64,000 nucleotides of DNA from CALEMW01 sp964343835. GTDB lineage: Bacteria > Krumholzibacteriota > Krumholzibacteriia > LZORAL124-64-63. Shown here in pieces: positions 43,019 to 51,189 of this stretch. Made by a program: the position numbers and the translations under genes. The DNA is taken from positions 62,001-126,000 of the forward strand of contig CAYFKR010000006.1 in assembly GCA_964343835.1 (NCBI GenBank), in the 5' to 3' direction. Under the pieces are notes generated by a model. It did no database searches. It worked only from the letters and a program-made list of their open reading frames with translations, and was not told where the DNA came from. Within the stretch, counting starts at the first letter, position 1. Each line of letters begins with the position of its first letter.

Positions 43019-44381
43019 GGACCTCCGCCTCCTGCACCAACTCATCCTTCTTGGGGGCCGCGTCGGGCTGGGCCACCTGCTGGATCTCTCGGATCACCTG
43101 CTGGACCGAGGAATCGGGGATGATGTCGAATTCACCACGTTGGTGCAGCTGGACGAGCGTGTCAACCACGTCCTGGCGGAACTGGGTGCCCTTGTACTTG
43201 TCGAGCTCGGCGATGGCGCGCTCGATGGGCAGGGCCTTGCGGTAGGAACGGTCGCTGGTCATGGCGTCGAAGGCGTCGGCCACCATGAGGATGCTGGCGC
43301 CGAGGCTGATCTCGTCGCCCTTCAGGCCGTCGGGGTAGCCCTTGCCGTCCACGCGCTCGTGGTGGTGGCGGACCAGGTCCACGGTCTCGGGCAGGAACTT
43401 GATCTGCTCGACGATCCGGGCCCCGATGGCGGGGTGCTCGGCCAGGATGCCGAACTCGTCGTCGGTCAGGCGGCCGGGCTTGCAGATGATCTCGTTGCTG
43501 ATGGCGATCTTGCCGATGTCGTGGAGCAGGCCGCCGTACTCGAGGGTCTCGAGTTCGCTGGGCGACATCCCCATGGCGCGTCCCATGGTCACCCCGTACT
43601 GGGCCACGCGGTAGGAGTGGCCGTGGGTGTAGGGCTCGTCGGCCTCGAGGGTGGTGGCGAGCACGGCGATCGACGCCATATGGGCCTCGCGGGTGCTCTT
43701 GACCGCCTTCGCGCTCACGTAGATCACCGCGATGATCGGCAGGTAGATGGTCAGGGTCCACGCGCCGGCCTGCATGTACAGCAGGATGACCATGGCGGTG
43801 AACGGCAGCTCCATCATGCCCCGGGCGCCTCCCCAGCGGAAGTCGCGGAACCAGACCTCGCGGAAGGGGATGCCGCGGTCCAGGCTCATGACCGAGGTGA
43901 CCAGGAAAGTGTTCACGAACGAGTAGGTGACCAGGGCCGCCAGCAGGGGCACCAGGAACAGGGGCGACTCGTAGCGGTCGTGCCAGGGCATGACCCGGTA
44001 CACGAGGCCGGCGCTGCCGGCGGCGATCACGAGCATGGCCGTGTTGAAGATGACCTTGCGCGGGGGCGCGCTCTTCATGACGAAGCCGCGGAAGAGGGCC
44101 GACAGGGCCTCGGCGGCGCAGGCCACCAGGGGACCGAAGAGCACCACCATGGAGAGGTCGAGGGTTCGCGAGGACAGCACGCGGCCGCCACCGCGGACCT
44201 GGGCCTCGGCCATCTTGGTGTCGGCGAAGAGCAGGACCATGAAGAAGAAGGCCCAGCCGAGGGGATCGGACGTGGTGACGCGGCCCTCCACGGCCAGCAT
44301 ACCGAGCATGGCGAGGCCGGCCATCACGGTCGTGCCGTAGAAGGCGCGGAAGACGCGTCTGCGGGTCGTCGCGGTCATCAT
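43005..44381 (-). CDS. Membrane-bound HD-GYP domain protein
   Basis: Predicted cyclic-di-GMP phosphodiesterase or related HD hydrolase, 458 residues. The first 230 residues form about seven transmembrane segments resembling a membrane sensor module (GWAFFFMVLLFADTKMAEAQV, LVPLLAALVTYSFVNTFLV, GAWTLTIYLPIIAVIYVSAK). The HD-GYP domain (about 235-430) has HGHSYRVAQYG, LLHDIGKIAI and RHHHERVDGKGYPDGLKGDEI with intact His-Asp and GYP motifs. The ATG is followed by a second in-frame ATG. Signal and target are unknown. Confidence 0.88.
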   Translation of the reverse strand: MMTATTRRRVFRAFYGTTVMAGLAMLGMLAVEGRVTTSDPLGWAFFFMVLLFADTKMAEAQVRGGGRVLSSRTLDLSMVVLFGPLVACAAEALSALFRGFVMKSAPPRKVIFNTAMLVIAAGSAGLVYRVMPWHDRYESPLFLVPLLAALVTYSFVNTFLVTSVMSLDRGIPFREVWFRDFRWGGARGMMELPFTAMVILLYMQAGAWTLTIYLPIIAVIYVSAKAVKSTREAHMASIAVLATTLEADEPYTHGHSYRVAQYGVTMGRAMGMSPSELETLEYGGLLHDIGKIAISNEIICKPGRLTDDEFGILAEHPAIGARIVEQIKFLPETVDLVRHHHERVDGKGYPDGLKGDEISLGASILMVADAFDAMTSDRSYRKALPIERAIAELDKYKGTQFRQDVVDTLVQLHQRGEFDIIPDSSVQQVIREIQQVAQPDAAPKKDELVQEAEVHEIL

Positions 44382-44454
44382 CTCAGTGTCGTTTCTCCGG
44401 CTGGCGGGGCGTCCATGCCGTCCGCCGCGGTGCGCGGCGGGCCGTCATCATTCC

Positions 44455-44483
44455 GTTATCGACACTTATCGGTCAGAACTGAA
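44455..44483 (-). promoter_or_regulatory. Candidate promoter of the HD-GYP gene
   Basis: On the minus strand TTCAGT (44478-44483), 17 bases, GATAAC (44455-44460), immediately after the terminator of the micro-gene. An 8-bp hairpin (CCGCCGCG, 44422-44440) lies in the resulting leader. Confidence 0.35.
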
Positions 44484-44490
44484 GAAAAAA

Positions 44491-44502
44491 GGAGCCGGCT
44501 CC
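44491..44502 (-). terminator. Palindrome plus U-run after the 14-codon micro-gene
   Basis: GGAGCCGGCTCC is directly followed by TTTTTTCTTC on the minus strand, 11 bases after the micro-gene stop. The stem is short (4-5 bp once a loop is allowed), so termination strength is uncertain. Confidence 0.45.
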
Positions 44503-44513
44503 ATGTCACTCAA

Positions 44514-44558
44514 TTACCACTCCCACTTGTAAAACAGACCCAGGATGAAGTCCAGCAT
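44514..44558 (-). CDS. 14-residue micro-protein or leader peptide
   Basis: A tiny reading frame, MLDFILGLFYKWEW then TAA. It is supported mainly by its ribosome binding site: GGAGGTGATC, complementary over 10 bases to the usual 16S rRNA 3' end, with seven bases from GGAGGT to ATG. The peptide is hydrophobic and aromatic and ends Trp-Glu-Trp. A palindrome with a U6 run follows 11 bases after the stop. It could be an independent small membrane peptide or a leader controlling the HD-GYP gene downstream. I know no family for it, and conservation is needed to prove it. Confidence 0.5.
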   Translation of the reverse strand: MLDFILGLFYKWEW

Positions 44559-44660
44559 CGCGATCACCTCCGTTCCATGTGGGAACTTGCCGTCATTCGT
44601 TGATGATCGACAGAGGCGCTCCGCTCAACCGCACCGCTCAGCTCCGGGTGGCTTGGGACT

Positions 44661-44672
44661 GGAACCGGCTCC
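44661..44672. repeat. Palindrome GGAGCCGGTTCC, near copy of the one at 44491
   Basis: On the minus strand GGAGCCGGTTCC differs at one base from GGAGCCGGCTCC at 44491-44502. The two bracket the micro-gene and lie about 160 bases apart. This copy follows the stop of the 44675-45586 gene within three bases and lacks a long U-run. Confidence 0.4.
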
Positions 44673-44674
44673 AA

Positions 44675-45586
44675 TCAGTTTCGGGGGTCCCCCTCCCTGA
44701 ACGTCATGAGCTCGAGACGCCGGTTGAGGGCGTCGAGCACCGCATAGACGGCCGCCTGCTGCTGGCCGATGCGGAGGGAGCAGACTCCGAAGAAGCGTTC
44801 GCTGCGGCGGCCTTCCACCATGTCGATGGCGGTGACCACGACCTTGTCTCCCGCGGCCTCGGCTTCGCGCACGTCGGCCACGCTGAGGGTCACGGGTTCG
44901 TCCAGCAGGTCGGAGATGGCGGTCACCGAGGCGCGGGCCAGCAGCTGCAGATCGATGCCGGGATGGTTCGGGCCGGCCTCGCGGGCCTGGGCCGTGGCGT
45001 CGCCGGACATCAGTTCGACGGTGGCGGTGAGGGTGGCTCCGGAAACCATGAGTCCCACGCCCGTGCACTCAAGGCGCTGCTGGACGGTCTCTTCCAGGAG
45101 CACGGCCGGGTGGGCGGACCCGCCGCCCAGGGGCCAGGGGTCGCGGCTCACGACGCCGGCGTCGGCGGCGGGGCGCGGAGAAGCGGTCGGGGATGCGGGA
45201 GCGGGAGCCGGAGCGGGCTCCGGTCGCGGCGCCGGTTCCGGTTCGACCTGAGGTGCGGCCCGGGGTGCGGCAGGCGCCGGCGCGGCGGCTTCGGCCGCGT
45301 CCTCGGCAAGGTCGGCGTCGGTGTCGACCACCTGGACGACGCCGATCTTCTTGTAGTAGACGGTGAGGTCGAGCCTGGCCTTGAGCAGGCCCTCGACATC
45401 GCGCACCACGTGGCGGGGCTCCCGCTCGGCCGTGGCCACGACATGGATACCGGAGACCTCGCCGCGGGCGTCGAGGTCGATCTTGCACTGCCGGACGGCC
45501 TGTAGCTGGCAGATCCAGCGTTCGGCGTCCTTCACCCAACCGAGGTCGTCGTCATGATGCTGCTGCAAGGTGCGGCCCCCTCTCAT
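44675..45586 (-). CDS. Uncharacterised two-domain protein with Ala/Pro linker
   Basis: I do not recognise a named family. The 303-residue product has an N-terminal alpha/beta domain (about 20-90: CKIDLDARGEVSGIHVVATAEREPRHVVRDVEGLL), a linker of about 70 residues rich in Ala, Pro and Glu, and a C-terminal domain (about 165-295) with VELMSGDATAQAREAG and QAAVYAVLDALNRRLEL. Similar two-domain hypothetical proteins occur in other bacteria, to my recollection. There is no signal peptide, so it is probably cytoplasmic. An internal TTG at 45568 with GAGGGGG upstream may be the true start. Confidence 0.65.
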   Translation of the reverse strand: MRGGRTLQQHHDDDLGWVKDAERWICQLQAVRQCKIDLDARGEVSGIHVVATAEREPRHVVRDVEGLLKARLDLTVYYKKIGVVQVVDTDADLAEDAAEAAAPAPAAPRAAPQVEPEPAPRPEPAPAPAPASPTASPRPAADAGVVSRDPWPLGGGSAHPAVLLEETVQQRLECTGVGLMVSGATLTATVELMSGDATAQAREAGPNHPGIDLQLLARASVTAISDLLDEPVTLSVADVREAEAAGDKVVVTAIDMVEGRRSERFFGVCSLRIGQQQAAVYAVLDALNRRLELMTFREGDPRN

Positions 45587-45621
45587 CCTTGAGCGGTGTG
45601 CGCAGGGTCCTTCGAAAACGC

Positions 45622-45650
45622 ATGGTAGCAGGGACTTGTCGCTCTCTCAA
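45622..45650 (-). promoter_or_regulatory. Promoter of the uncharacterised two-domain gene
   Basis: On the minus strand TTGAGA (45645-45650), 17 bases, TACCAT (45622-45627), about 35 bases before the gene start. Confidence 0.6.
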
Positions 45651-45715
45651 CGAAAAACGTCACACGACGTCAAGAAAGCGATCCTGATGCTATTTCAGGG
45701 GCTTAGACGCAGGAA

Positions 45716-46624
45716 TCAGGGGGTCATCATGCGCCGCAGGTCCCCTGCGCGGGCTTCCACGCCCTCGGGGGTCAGGGCCGCCACGGCCGCCACGCTGAAG
45801 TCCTCGGGGCAGTGGCTCGCCACCGCCGTTCCCTGGATCATGGCCTCGCGGAAGGGGGCGTCGCCGTCGTCGCGAGTGGCGCCGGCGGCGGCCAGGCTGC
45901 CCAGGAATCCGCCGGCGAAGGTGTCCCCCGCCCCGGTCGGGTCGATGACCTCGGGCAGCAGGACCGCGGGCACGGCCAGCACGCCCTCGGGGCCGAAGAA
46001 CAGGGCACCGTGCTCCCCCTTCTTGATGACCACGCGGGACGGGCCCATCTCCATGATGGCGGCGGCGGCCTCGGCCAGGCCTGTGCGGCCGGACAGCATG
46101 CGGGCCTCGGAGTCGTTGACCAGCAGCACGTCCACGCGGGCCAGCACCTTCGCCAGCTCCTCGCGGGTGGTCTCGATCCACAGGTTCATGGTGTCGAGGA
46201 CCACGAGCTTCGGGTCGGACACGGCGTCGAGCACGGGCGCCTGCAGGGCGGGATGGATGTTGGCCAGGAAGAGGTAGGGCGTGCGCTCCCAGCCCGCCGG
46301 CAGCTCGGGCCGGAAGGTCTCGAAGACGCCCAGCTCGGTGGCCAGGGTGTCGCGCTCGATCATGTCGTCGTGGTAGCGGCCGGACCAGTGGAAGGTGGCG
46401 CCGGGTCGGCGCACGATGCCGGCGATGTCCACGTCGTGGGACGCCAGCAGGTCCAGGTCCTCCTGGCGGAAGTCGTCGCCCACCACGCCCACGGCGCGCA
46501 CCGGGGCATAGAGGGAGGCGGCCAGGGCGAAGAAGCTGGCGCTGCCGCCGAGCTGGCGCTCGCGGCGTTCGCGGACGGTCTCGACGGTGTCGTAGGCCAC
46601 CGATCCGACGACGAGGATCGACAT
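45716..46624 (-). CDS. PfkB-family carbohydrate kinase
   Basis: ATP-dependent sugar or nucleoside kinase, 302 residues, substrate unknown. It has the PfkB N-terminal signature region (SILVVGSVAYDTVETV, RQLGGSASFFALAASLY) and the C-terminal catalytic signature VIDPTGAGDTFAGGFLGSLA, with the base Asp near 246. The N-terminal segment is closer to adenosine kinase/ribokinase-like sugar kinases than to phosphofructokinase. ATG at 46624 follows GGAGTGACC, two bases after the argS stop. Confidence 0.9.
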   Translation of the reverse strand: MSILVVGSVAYDTVETVRERRERQLGGSASFFALAASLYAPVRAVGVVGDDFRQEDLDLLASHDVDIAGIVRRPGATFHWSGRYHDDMIERDTLATELGVFETFRPELPAGWERTPYLFLANIHPALQAPVLDAVSDPKLVVLDTMNLWIETTREELAKVLARVDVLLVNDSEARMLSGRTGLAEAAAAIMEMGPSRVVIKKGEHGALFFGPEGVLAVPAVLLPEVIDPTGAGDTFAGGFLGSLAAAGATRDDGDAPFREAMIQGTAVASHCPEDFSVAAVAALTPEGVEARAGDLRRMMTP

Positions 46625-46626
46625 GG

Positions 46627-48369
46627 TCACTCCTTCTCGCCCATGAACTCGGGGGCCTCGACCCCCAGCAGTCCGAGCACGCGGGCCAGCACGTCGCGCG
46701 CCGCCAGGCAGAGCTGGAGGCGGGCCCCGGTGACGGCCGCGTCGTCGCCGAGGATCACGCAATGGTGGTAGAACTGGTGGTACAGGCCGGCGATCTCCTG
46801 GGCGTAGGCCGTCAGGCGATGGGGCTCGCGCGAGGCGGCCGCGCCGGCGATCACCTCGGGCAGGCGGATCAGCTCGCTGACCAGGGCCCATTCCTGGTCC
46901 TCGGCCAGGGCGGCCAGGCCTTCGGCCGTGACCTCGGTGGGCACGGGGCCCGCCTCGGCGGCCTTGCGCAGCACCGAGCAGATGCGCGCGTGGGCGTACT
47001 TCACGTAGTACACCGGGTTCTCGTTGGACTGCTCGCGGGCCATGTCCAGATCGAAGTCCAGGTGCGAGTTGGGCTTGCGGGTCAGGAAGATGTACTTGGC
47101 GACGTCCGGGCCCACGTCGTCGCAGAGGGCGTCCATGGTCACGAACTGGCCCTCGCGCTTGGACATGTCCATGGGACGGCCGTCCTCCACGAAGTTCACC
47201 TGCTGGAGGATCTGCACCTCGAGCCAGCCGTCGGGCACGCCGAGGGCCCGCATGGCGCCCTCCATGCGCGGGATGTGGCCGTGATGGTCGGGGCCGAGGA
47301 AGTCGATGGCGTGCTCGAAGCCCCGCTGGAACTTGTGGAAGTGGTACGCGACGTCGGCCAGGAAGTAGGTGGGCGTGCCGTCGGAGCGCACGATCACCCG
47401 GTCCTTCTCATCGCCGAACTCCGAGGCGCGGAACCACACGGCCCCCTCTTCCTCGAACACGTGACCGTTCTTGCGCAGCTGTTCCAGAGCCCGCTCCACG
47501 CGCTTGGTCTCGTGGAGCTCCGACTCGAAGTACCAGGTGTCGAACTTCAGGCCGAAGCGGCGGCAGGTCATGCGCTGCCACGTGAGGATCTTCATCAGGG
47601 CGTACTTGGCGAACCGGCGGATCGACTCGTCCTCGGGCAGCTGGACCCAGTCGTCGGCGGTGCCCTCCGGGGCGGTCACGCGCTGGAAGCTCTCGTCGTT
47701 GAAGACATCGGCCTGCTCCTGGATGGCCTTGCTGTCCTGGTGCAGCAGCTCCTCGGCCATGCGCGAGACGTAACGACCCTTGTAACCCTCCTCGGGGAAC
47801 TCGGCGTCGTGGCCCAGCATCTCCATGGTCCTGGCGCGCAGCGACGCACCGAGCAGCTTCACCTGGCGGCCTGCGTCGTTCACGTAGTACTCGCCGTGGG
47901 CGTCGTAGCCCACCGCGTCGAGCAGGCGCACGAGGGTCGAGCCGAAGGCGCCGGCCCGGGCCGACACCACGTTCAGCGGACCGGTGGGGTTGGCGCTGAT
48001 GTACTCCACGTTGATGCGCTTGGAGCCGCCGGTGCGGATCTCCTCGATGGCGCCCCGCCCGTTGAACAGGTCGATGAGCAGGTCGCGCTTGTACTCGGGA
48101 GCCAGGCGGAAGTTGATGAAGCCAGGCCCGGCGATCTCCACCGACGACACGGCCTCGCGGTCGAAGTCCAGCCGCGCGGCCAGCTCGCCCGCCAGCTCGC
48201 GGGGTTTGCGGCCCAGGCGCTTGGCGCAGACCATGGCGATGTTGCTGCTCAGGTCGCCGTGGGAGCGGTCGCGGGGCTTCTCCAGGTCCACGTGGACGTC
48301 GCCCTCGAACAGGCCGTAGCCCTCCAGGTGGCGATGGATCTCGGTGCGGATGAGCTCGTGGATCGTCAT
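46627..48369 (-). CDS. argS: Arginyl-tRNA synthetase
   Basis: Charges tRNA-Arg; class I synthetase of 580 residues. The N-terminal Add-1 domain (EKPRDRSHGDLSSNIAMVCAKRLG) is typical. The HIGH-equivalent segment reads SANPTGPLNVVSARAG near 130, lacking the usual HVGH. The KMSK equivalent is MDMSKREGQFVTMD near 373. The C-terminal anticodon-binding domain with DALPS-like Arg contacts follows. ATG overlaps the rsfS stop (ATGA). Apart from the altered HIGH the protein looks complete. Confidence 0.95.
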   Translation of the reverse strand: MTIHELIRTEIHRHLEGYGLFEGDVHVDLEKPRDRSHGDLSSNIAMVCAKRLGRKPRELAGELAARLDFDREAVSSVEIAGPGFINFRLAPEYKRDLLIDLFNGRGAIEEIRTGGSKRINVEYISANPTGPLNVVSARAGAFGSTLVRLLDAVGYDAHGEYYVNDAGRQVKLLGASLRARTMEMLGHDAEFPEEGYKGRYVSRMAEELLHQDSKAIQEQADVFNDESFQRVTAPEGTADDWVQLPEDESIRRFAKYALMKILTWQRMTCRRFGLKFDTWYFESELHETKRVERALEQLRKNGHVFEEEGAVWFRASEFGDEKDRVIVRSDGTPTYFLADVAYHFHKFQRGFEHAIDFLGPDHHGHIPRMEGAMRALGVPDGWLEVQILQQVNFVEDGRPMDMSKREGQFVTMDALCDDVGPDVAKYIFLTRKPNSHLDFDLDMAREQSNENPVYYVKYAHARICSVLRKAAEAGPVPTEVTAEGLAALAEDQEWALVSELIRLPEVIAGAAASREPHRLTAYAQEIAGLYHQFYHHCVILGDDAAVTGARLQLCLAARDVLARVLGLLGVEAPEFMGEKE

Positions 48370-48848
48370 GCGTCGTCCGTCTCGTTCGATTCCTCGCGGG
48401 CGGCGGCCCGCTTGACCAGGGGCAGATCGGGGTGGCGCTCGGCCACCGCCGGGTCGGCGAAGTAGTCCTCGGGCACGTCCAGGCGGGGCACGTCGTTCCA
48501 GAGGCGCTCGATGGCGTAGTACTCGCGGGCCGACGACTGCATCACGTGGACGATCAGGTCCACGTAGTCCAGCAGCACCCACGAGCGGCGGTCGGTGCCT
48601 TCCACGCTCAGGGGTTTCTCCCCCGCCTCGCGCAGTTCGTCCTGCACGCCCTCGGCGATGGCCATGGCCTGGGGTTCCGACGTGGCGGTGGCGATGACGA
48701 AGAGGTCGGCCACATCCGAGTGGCCGCGCAGGTCCAGCACCACCACGTCCTCGCCCTTGCGGGAGAGGATGGCGTGGACGGCGCGTTCGGCCGTCGCGAA
48801 GGAGGGGGCGTCCTCGCGGACGTTCCAATGTGTCGTGTTTGCGTCCAT
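48366..48848 (-). CDS. rsfS: Ribosomal silencing factor RsfS
   Basis: Binds L14 on the 50S subunit and blocks subunit joining under starvation. The 160-residue product has the RsfS core VVVLDLRGHSDVADLFVIATATSEPQ (about 34-60), RSWVLLDYVDLIVHVMQSSAREYYAIERLWND (about 87-120) and a charged C-terminal extension of about 35 residues. With hpf it makes two ribosome-silencing factors in the window. Confidence 0.94.
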   Translation of the reverse strand: MDANTTHWNVREDAPSFATAERAVHAILSRKGEDVVVLDLRGHSDVADLFVIATATSEPQAMAIAEGVQDELREAGEKPLSVEGTDRRSWVLLDYVDLIVHVMQSSAREYYAIERLWNDVPRLDVPEDYFADPAVAERHPDLPLVKRAAAREESNETDDA

Positions 48849-48884
48849 CGTCCTGGGAGCGTTCGGCGGTCGCCGCCCGCGGGA

Positions 48885-49889
48885 TCAGTTGAGTCGCTTC
48901 AGCACGTATTCCACGGCGACGGCCAGCAGGTCCTTCTGGACCCCGTGGGCCACGGGCGACAGGATGGCCTTGGCCTCGTCGCCGTAGGCGCGGGCCAGGT
49001 CGCGGGCGGCCTCGACGCCGCCGTGTTCGGTGACGAAGGCCTTCACGTCGGCCCAGCGTTCACCACGTTCGGCCAGGGCCAGGGGCTCCAGCTCGGCGAG
49101 GAAGGCGTCGCGCTCGGCTTCGGGCGCCGCCTCCAGGGCCGCGATGAAGGGCAGGGTGATCCGCCCCTCTTCCCAGTCCTGGCCGGTGGGCTTGCCCAGG
49201 CGGCGTTCGTCGCCGAGGTAGTCGAAGATGTCGTCGGTGATCTGGAAGACGAAGCCGATCTTCCGGCCGAACTCGCCGAAGACGTCGGCCCGCTCGGCGT
49301 GGGCCGGGTGGAACCCGGCACCGATGGCGCAGGCGGACTCGATGAGGGAGGCCGTCTTGCGGTCGATGATGTCCAGGTAGGTGTCGCGGGCGATGCGCAG
49401 GTCGTTCTTGGTCTCGAGCTGCATCATCTCGGCCTGGCTCATCTTGAGGGTCGTGGACGCGAGGTAGCGCAGGGCTTCCACCAGACCGTGACGGCTCAGG
49501 GCGTCCAGGGCCTTGGAGTAGAAGTAGTCGCCCATGACCAGGGCCGTTGCCGTGCCCCAGGCGTGGTCCACGGAGTCCAGGCCGCGCCGGGTGAGGGCCT
49601 CGTCGATGACGTCGTCGTGGAGCAGCGTGGCGGTGTGGATCATCTCCACACAGGCCGCGGCGATCACCGCGTCGTCGGGCAGGTCGCCGTCGTTCTTGGC
49701 GGCGAGCAGCAGGAGGGTCGGGCGGAAACGCTTGCTCTTGCCGGCGCGCACGTGGGCGCACACGTCCTCGATCAGGGGAGTCTCCCCCGTCATGAGGTCC
49801 GTGTAGATCTCATCGAAGCGATCCAGCTCTCCCCCGATGATCTTCTGGAGGGTCCAGAGCTGGATCCGTTCCCGGTCGAGCAGCGACAT
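48885..49889 (-). CDS. Trans-polyprenyl diphosphate synthase
   Basis: Makes long-chain isoprenyl diphosphates, probably the quinone side chain. The 334-residue product has the first Asp-rich motif TLLHDDVIDEALTRRG near 92, the second FQITDDIFDYLGDE near 219, and RFRPTLLLLAAK near 54. Chain length cannot be determined from sequence by eye; octaprenyl/solanesyl-type synthases share this architecture. Start ATG follows GAGGAAGG. Confidence 0.92.
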   Translation of the reverse strand: MSLLDRERIQLWTLQKIIGGELDRFDEIYTDLMTGETPLIEDVCAHVRAGKSKRFRPTLLLLAAKNDGDLPDDAVIAAACVEMIHTATLLHDDVIDEALTRRGLDSVDHAWGTATALVMGDYFYSKALDALSRHGLVEALRYLASTTLKMSQAEMMQLETKNDLRIARDTYLDIIDRKTASLIESACAIGAGFHPAHAERADVFGEFGRKIGFVFQITDDIFDYLGDERRLGKPTGQDWEEGRITLPFIAALEAAPEAERDAFLAELEPLALAERGERWADVKAFVTEHGGVEAARDLARAYGDEAKAILSPVAHGVQKDLLAVAVEYVLKRLN

Positions 49890-49927
49890 TCGGCCTTCCT
49901 CGCAGATTCGCAGTTGTCCGACTCACC

Positions 49928-49956
49928 AATGTGACTCCGGGGCGTCCGACTGTCAA
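49928..49956 (-). promoter_or_regulatory. Candidate promoter of the polyprenyl synthase gene
   Basis: On the minus strand a perfect -35 TTGACA (49951-49956, overlapping the tatC stop), 17 bases, CACATT (49928-49933). Confidence 0.5.
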
Positions 49957-50717
49957 TCCTCATCTGGCTTTTCGGCGTTCCGTTCGCTCCGTTCGCGCCG
50001 CTTCGTGACCGCCAGGGCCACCAGCACCGACCCCAGGTACAGCAGCATCACCGGCCCGGCCATCAGCAGCTGCGACAGCACGTCGGGCGGGGTGAGCAGG
50101 GCCGAGAAGACCACGATCACCACCAGGGCGTAGCGCCACCATTTCAGCAGCATGCTCGGGTGCACGATGCCCAGGGCGCTGAGCAAGAAGACCGCCAGGG
50201 GCAGCTCGAAGACCAGCCCGAAGGCCAGGCAGAGCCGCGCCACGAAGGCGAAGTAGGGCCCGATGCCGATCAGGGGCAGCATCTCCTCGGTGGAGAAGGA
50301 GAGCATGAAGGCCACGACCTTGGGGATCAGGATCACGTACGCGAACCCCACGCCCGTGTAGAACAGCGCCGCCGACGCCACCAGCAGCGGCGCCACGTAG
50401 CTCCGCTCCTTCTCGTACAGGCCGGGCATGACGAAGCGGTAGATGCGCCACAGCACGTACGGCAGCACCAGGAAGACCCCGGCGACCAGGGCGATCTTCA
50501 TGCGCGTGAGGAAGGCCTCCACCGGCTGGTGGAAGTAGACCCGCTCCCCCGCCGCGGTCAGGGGGCTGACCAGCAGGTCCAGCAGGGGCTGGGAGAAGAA
50601 CCAGCAGACGCCGGCCGCGACGGCCGTCGCCACCAACGCGTGGATCAGCACCGAGCGCAGCTCGTCGAGGTGGTCGAGGAGGGTCATGGACCCGTCGTCG
50701 TCACGCCTGCCCGTCAC
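49953..50717 (-). CDS. tatC: Sec-independent translocase subunit TatC
   Basis: Inner-membrane receptor for twin-arginine signal peptides. The 254-residue product begins MTLLDHLDELRSVLIHALV after a ten-residue lead and has six transmembrane segments. Family stretches include FHQPVEAFLTRMKIALVAG, PYVLWRIYRFVMPGLYEKER, FGLVFELPLAVFLLSALGIV and SALLTPPDVLSQLLMAGP. GTG at 50717 has AAGGAGG six bases upstream and overlaps nrdR by 17 bases. No tatA/B gene is in the window. Confidence 0.96.
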   Translation of the reverse strand: MTGRRDDDGSMTLLDHLDELRSVLIHALVATAVAAGVCWFFSQPLLDLLVSPLTAAGERVYFHQPVEAFLTRMKIALVAGVFLVLPYVLWRIYRFVMPGLYEKERSYVAPLLVASAALFYTGVGFAYVILIPKVVAFMLSFSTEEMLPLIGIGPYFAFVARLCLAFGLVFELPLAVFLLSALGIVHPSMLLKWWRYALVVIVVFSALLTPPDVLSQLLMAGPVMLLYLGSVLVALAVTKRRERSERNAEKPDED

Positions 50718-51180
50718 CCGGCGCCTCCTTCCCGTCCAGCAGTCCCCGCAGCTCGCTCATGAACTCGTCCACGTCCTTGAAGGAGCGGTAGACCGAGGCG
50801 AAGCGCACGTAGGCCACCTCGTCCACGGCCCGCAGCTCACGCATGACCAGCTCTCCGACGTCGCGGGTGGGGATCTCGCGGTTCAGGCTTCCGGACAGCT
50901 CGCGCTCCACGGCGTCGGCGATGGCCTCCATCCGCTCCAGCGACACCGGCCGCTTCTCGCACGCCCGCGAGATGCCGCCCAGGACCTTGGACCGATCGTA
51001 GGCCACGCGGCGGCCGTCGCGCTTGACGAGGTGGAGGGTCTTGGCCTCCACGTACTCGTAGGTGGTGAACCGCTCCCCGCACGCGACGCACTCGCGACGA
51101 CGGCGCACGGCCTGCCCGTCGCGGGCGGACCGGCTGTCGATCACCTTGTCGTCGTCGACGCCGCAGCGGGGACAGTTCAC
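50701..51180 (-). CDS. nrdR: Transcriptional repressor NrdR
   Basis: ATP/dATP-sensing repressor of ribonucleotide reductase genes. The 159-residue product has the zinc ribbon (CPRC at 3-6 and CVACGERFTTYEYVE near 32) and an ATP-cone domain (VKRDGRRVAYDRSKVLGGISRACEKRP). AYVRFASVYRSFKDVDEF is a signature stretch. GTG start follows GGAGACGAC, ten bases after the glyA stop. Confidence 0.96.
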   Translation of the reverse strand: MNCPRCGVDDDKVIDSRSARDGQAVRRRRECVACGERFTTYEYVEAKTLHLVKRDGRRVAYDRSKVLGGISRACEKRPVSLERMEAIADAVERELSGSLNREIPTRDVGELVMRELRAVDEVAYVRFASVYRSFKDVDEFMSELRGLLDGKEAPGDGQA

Positions 51181-51189
51181 GTCGTCTCC

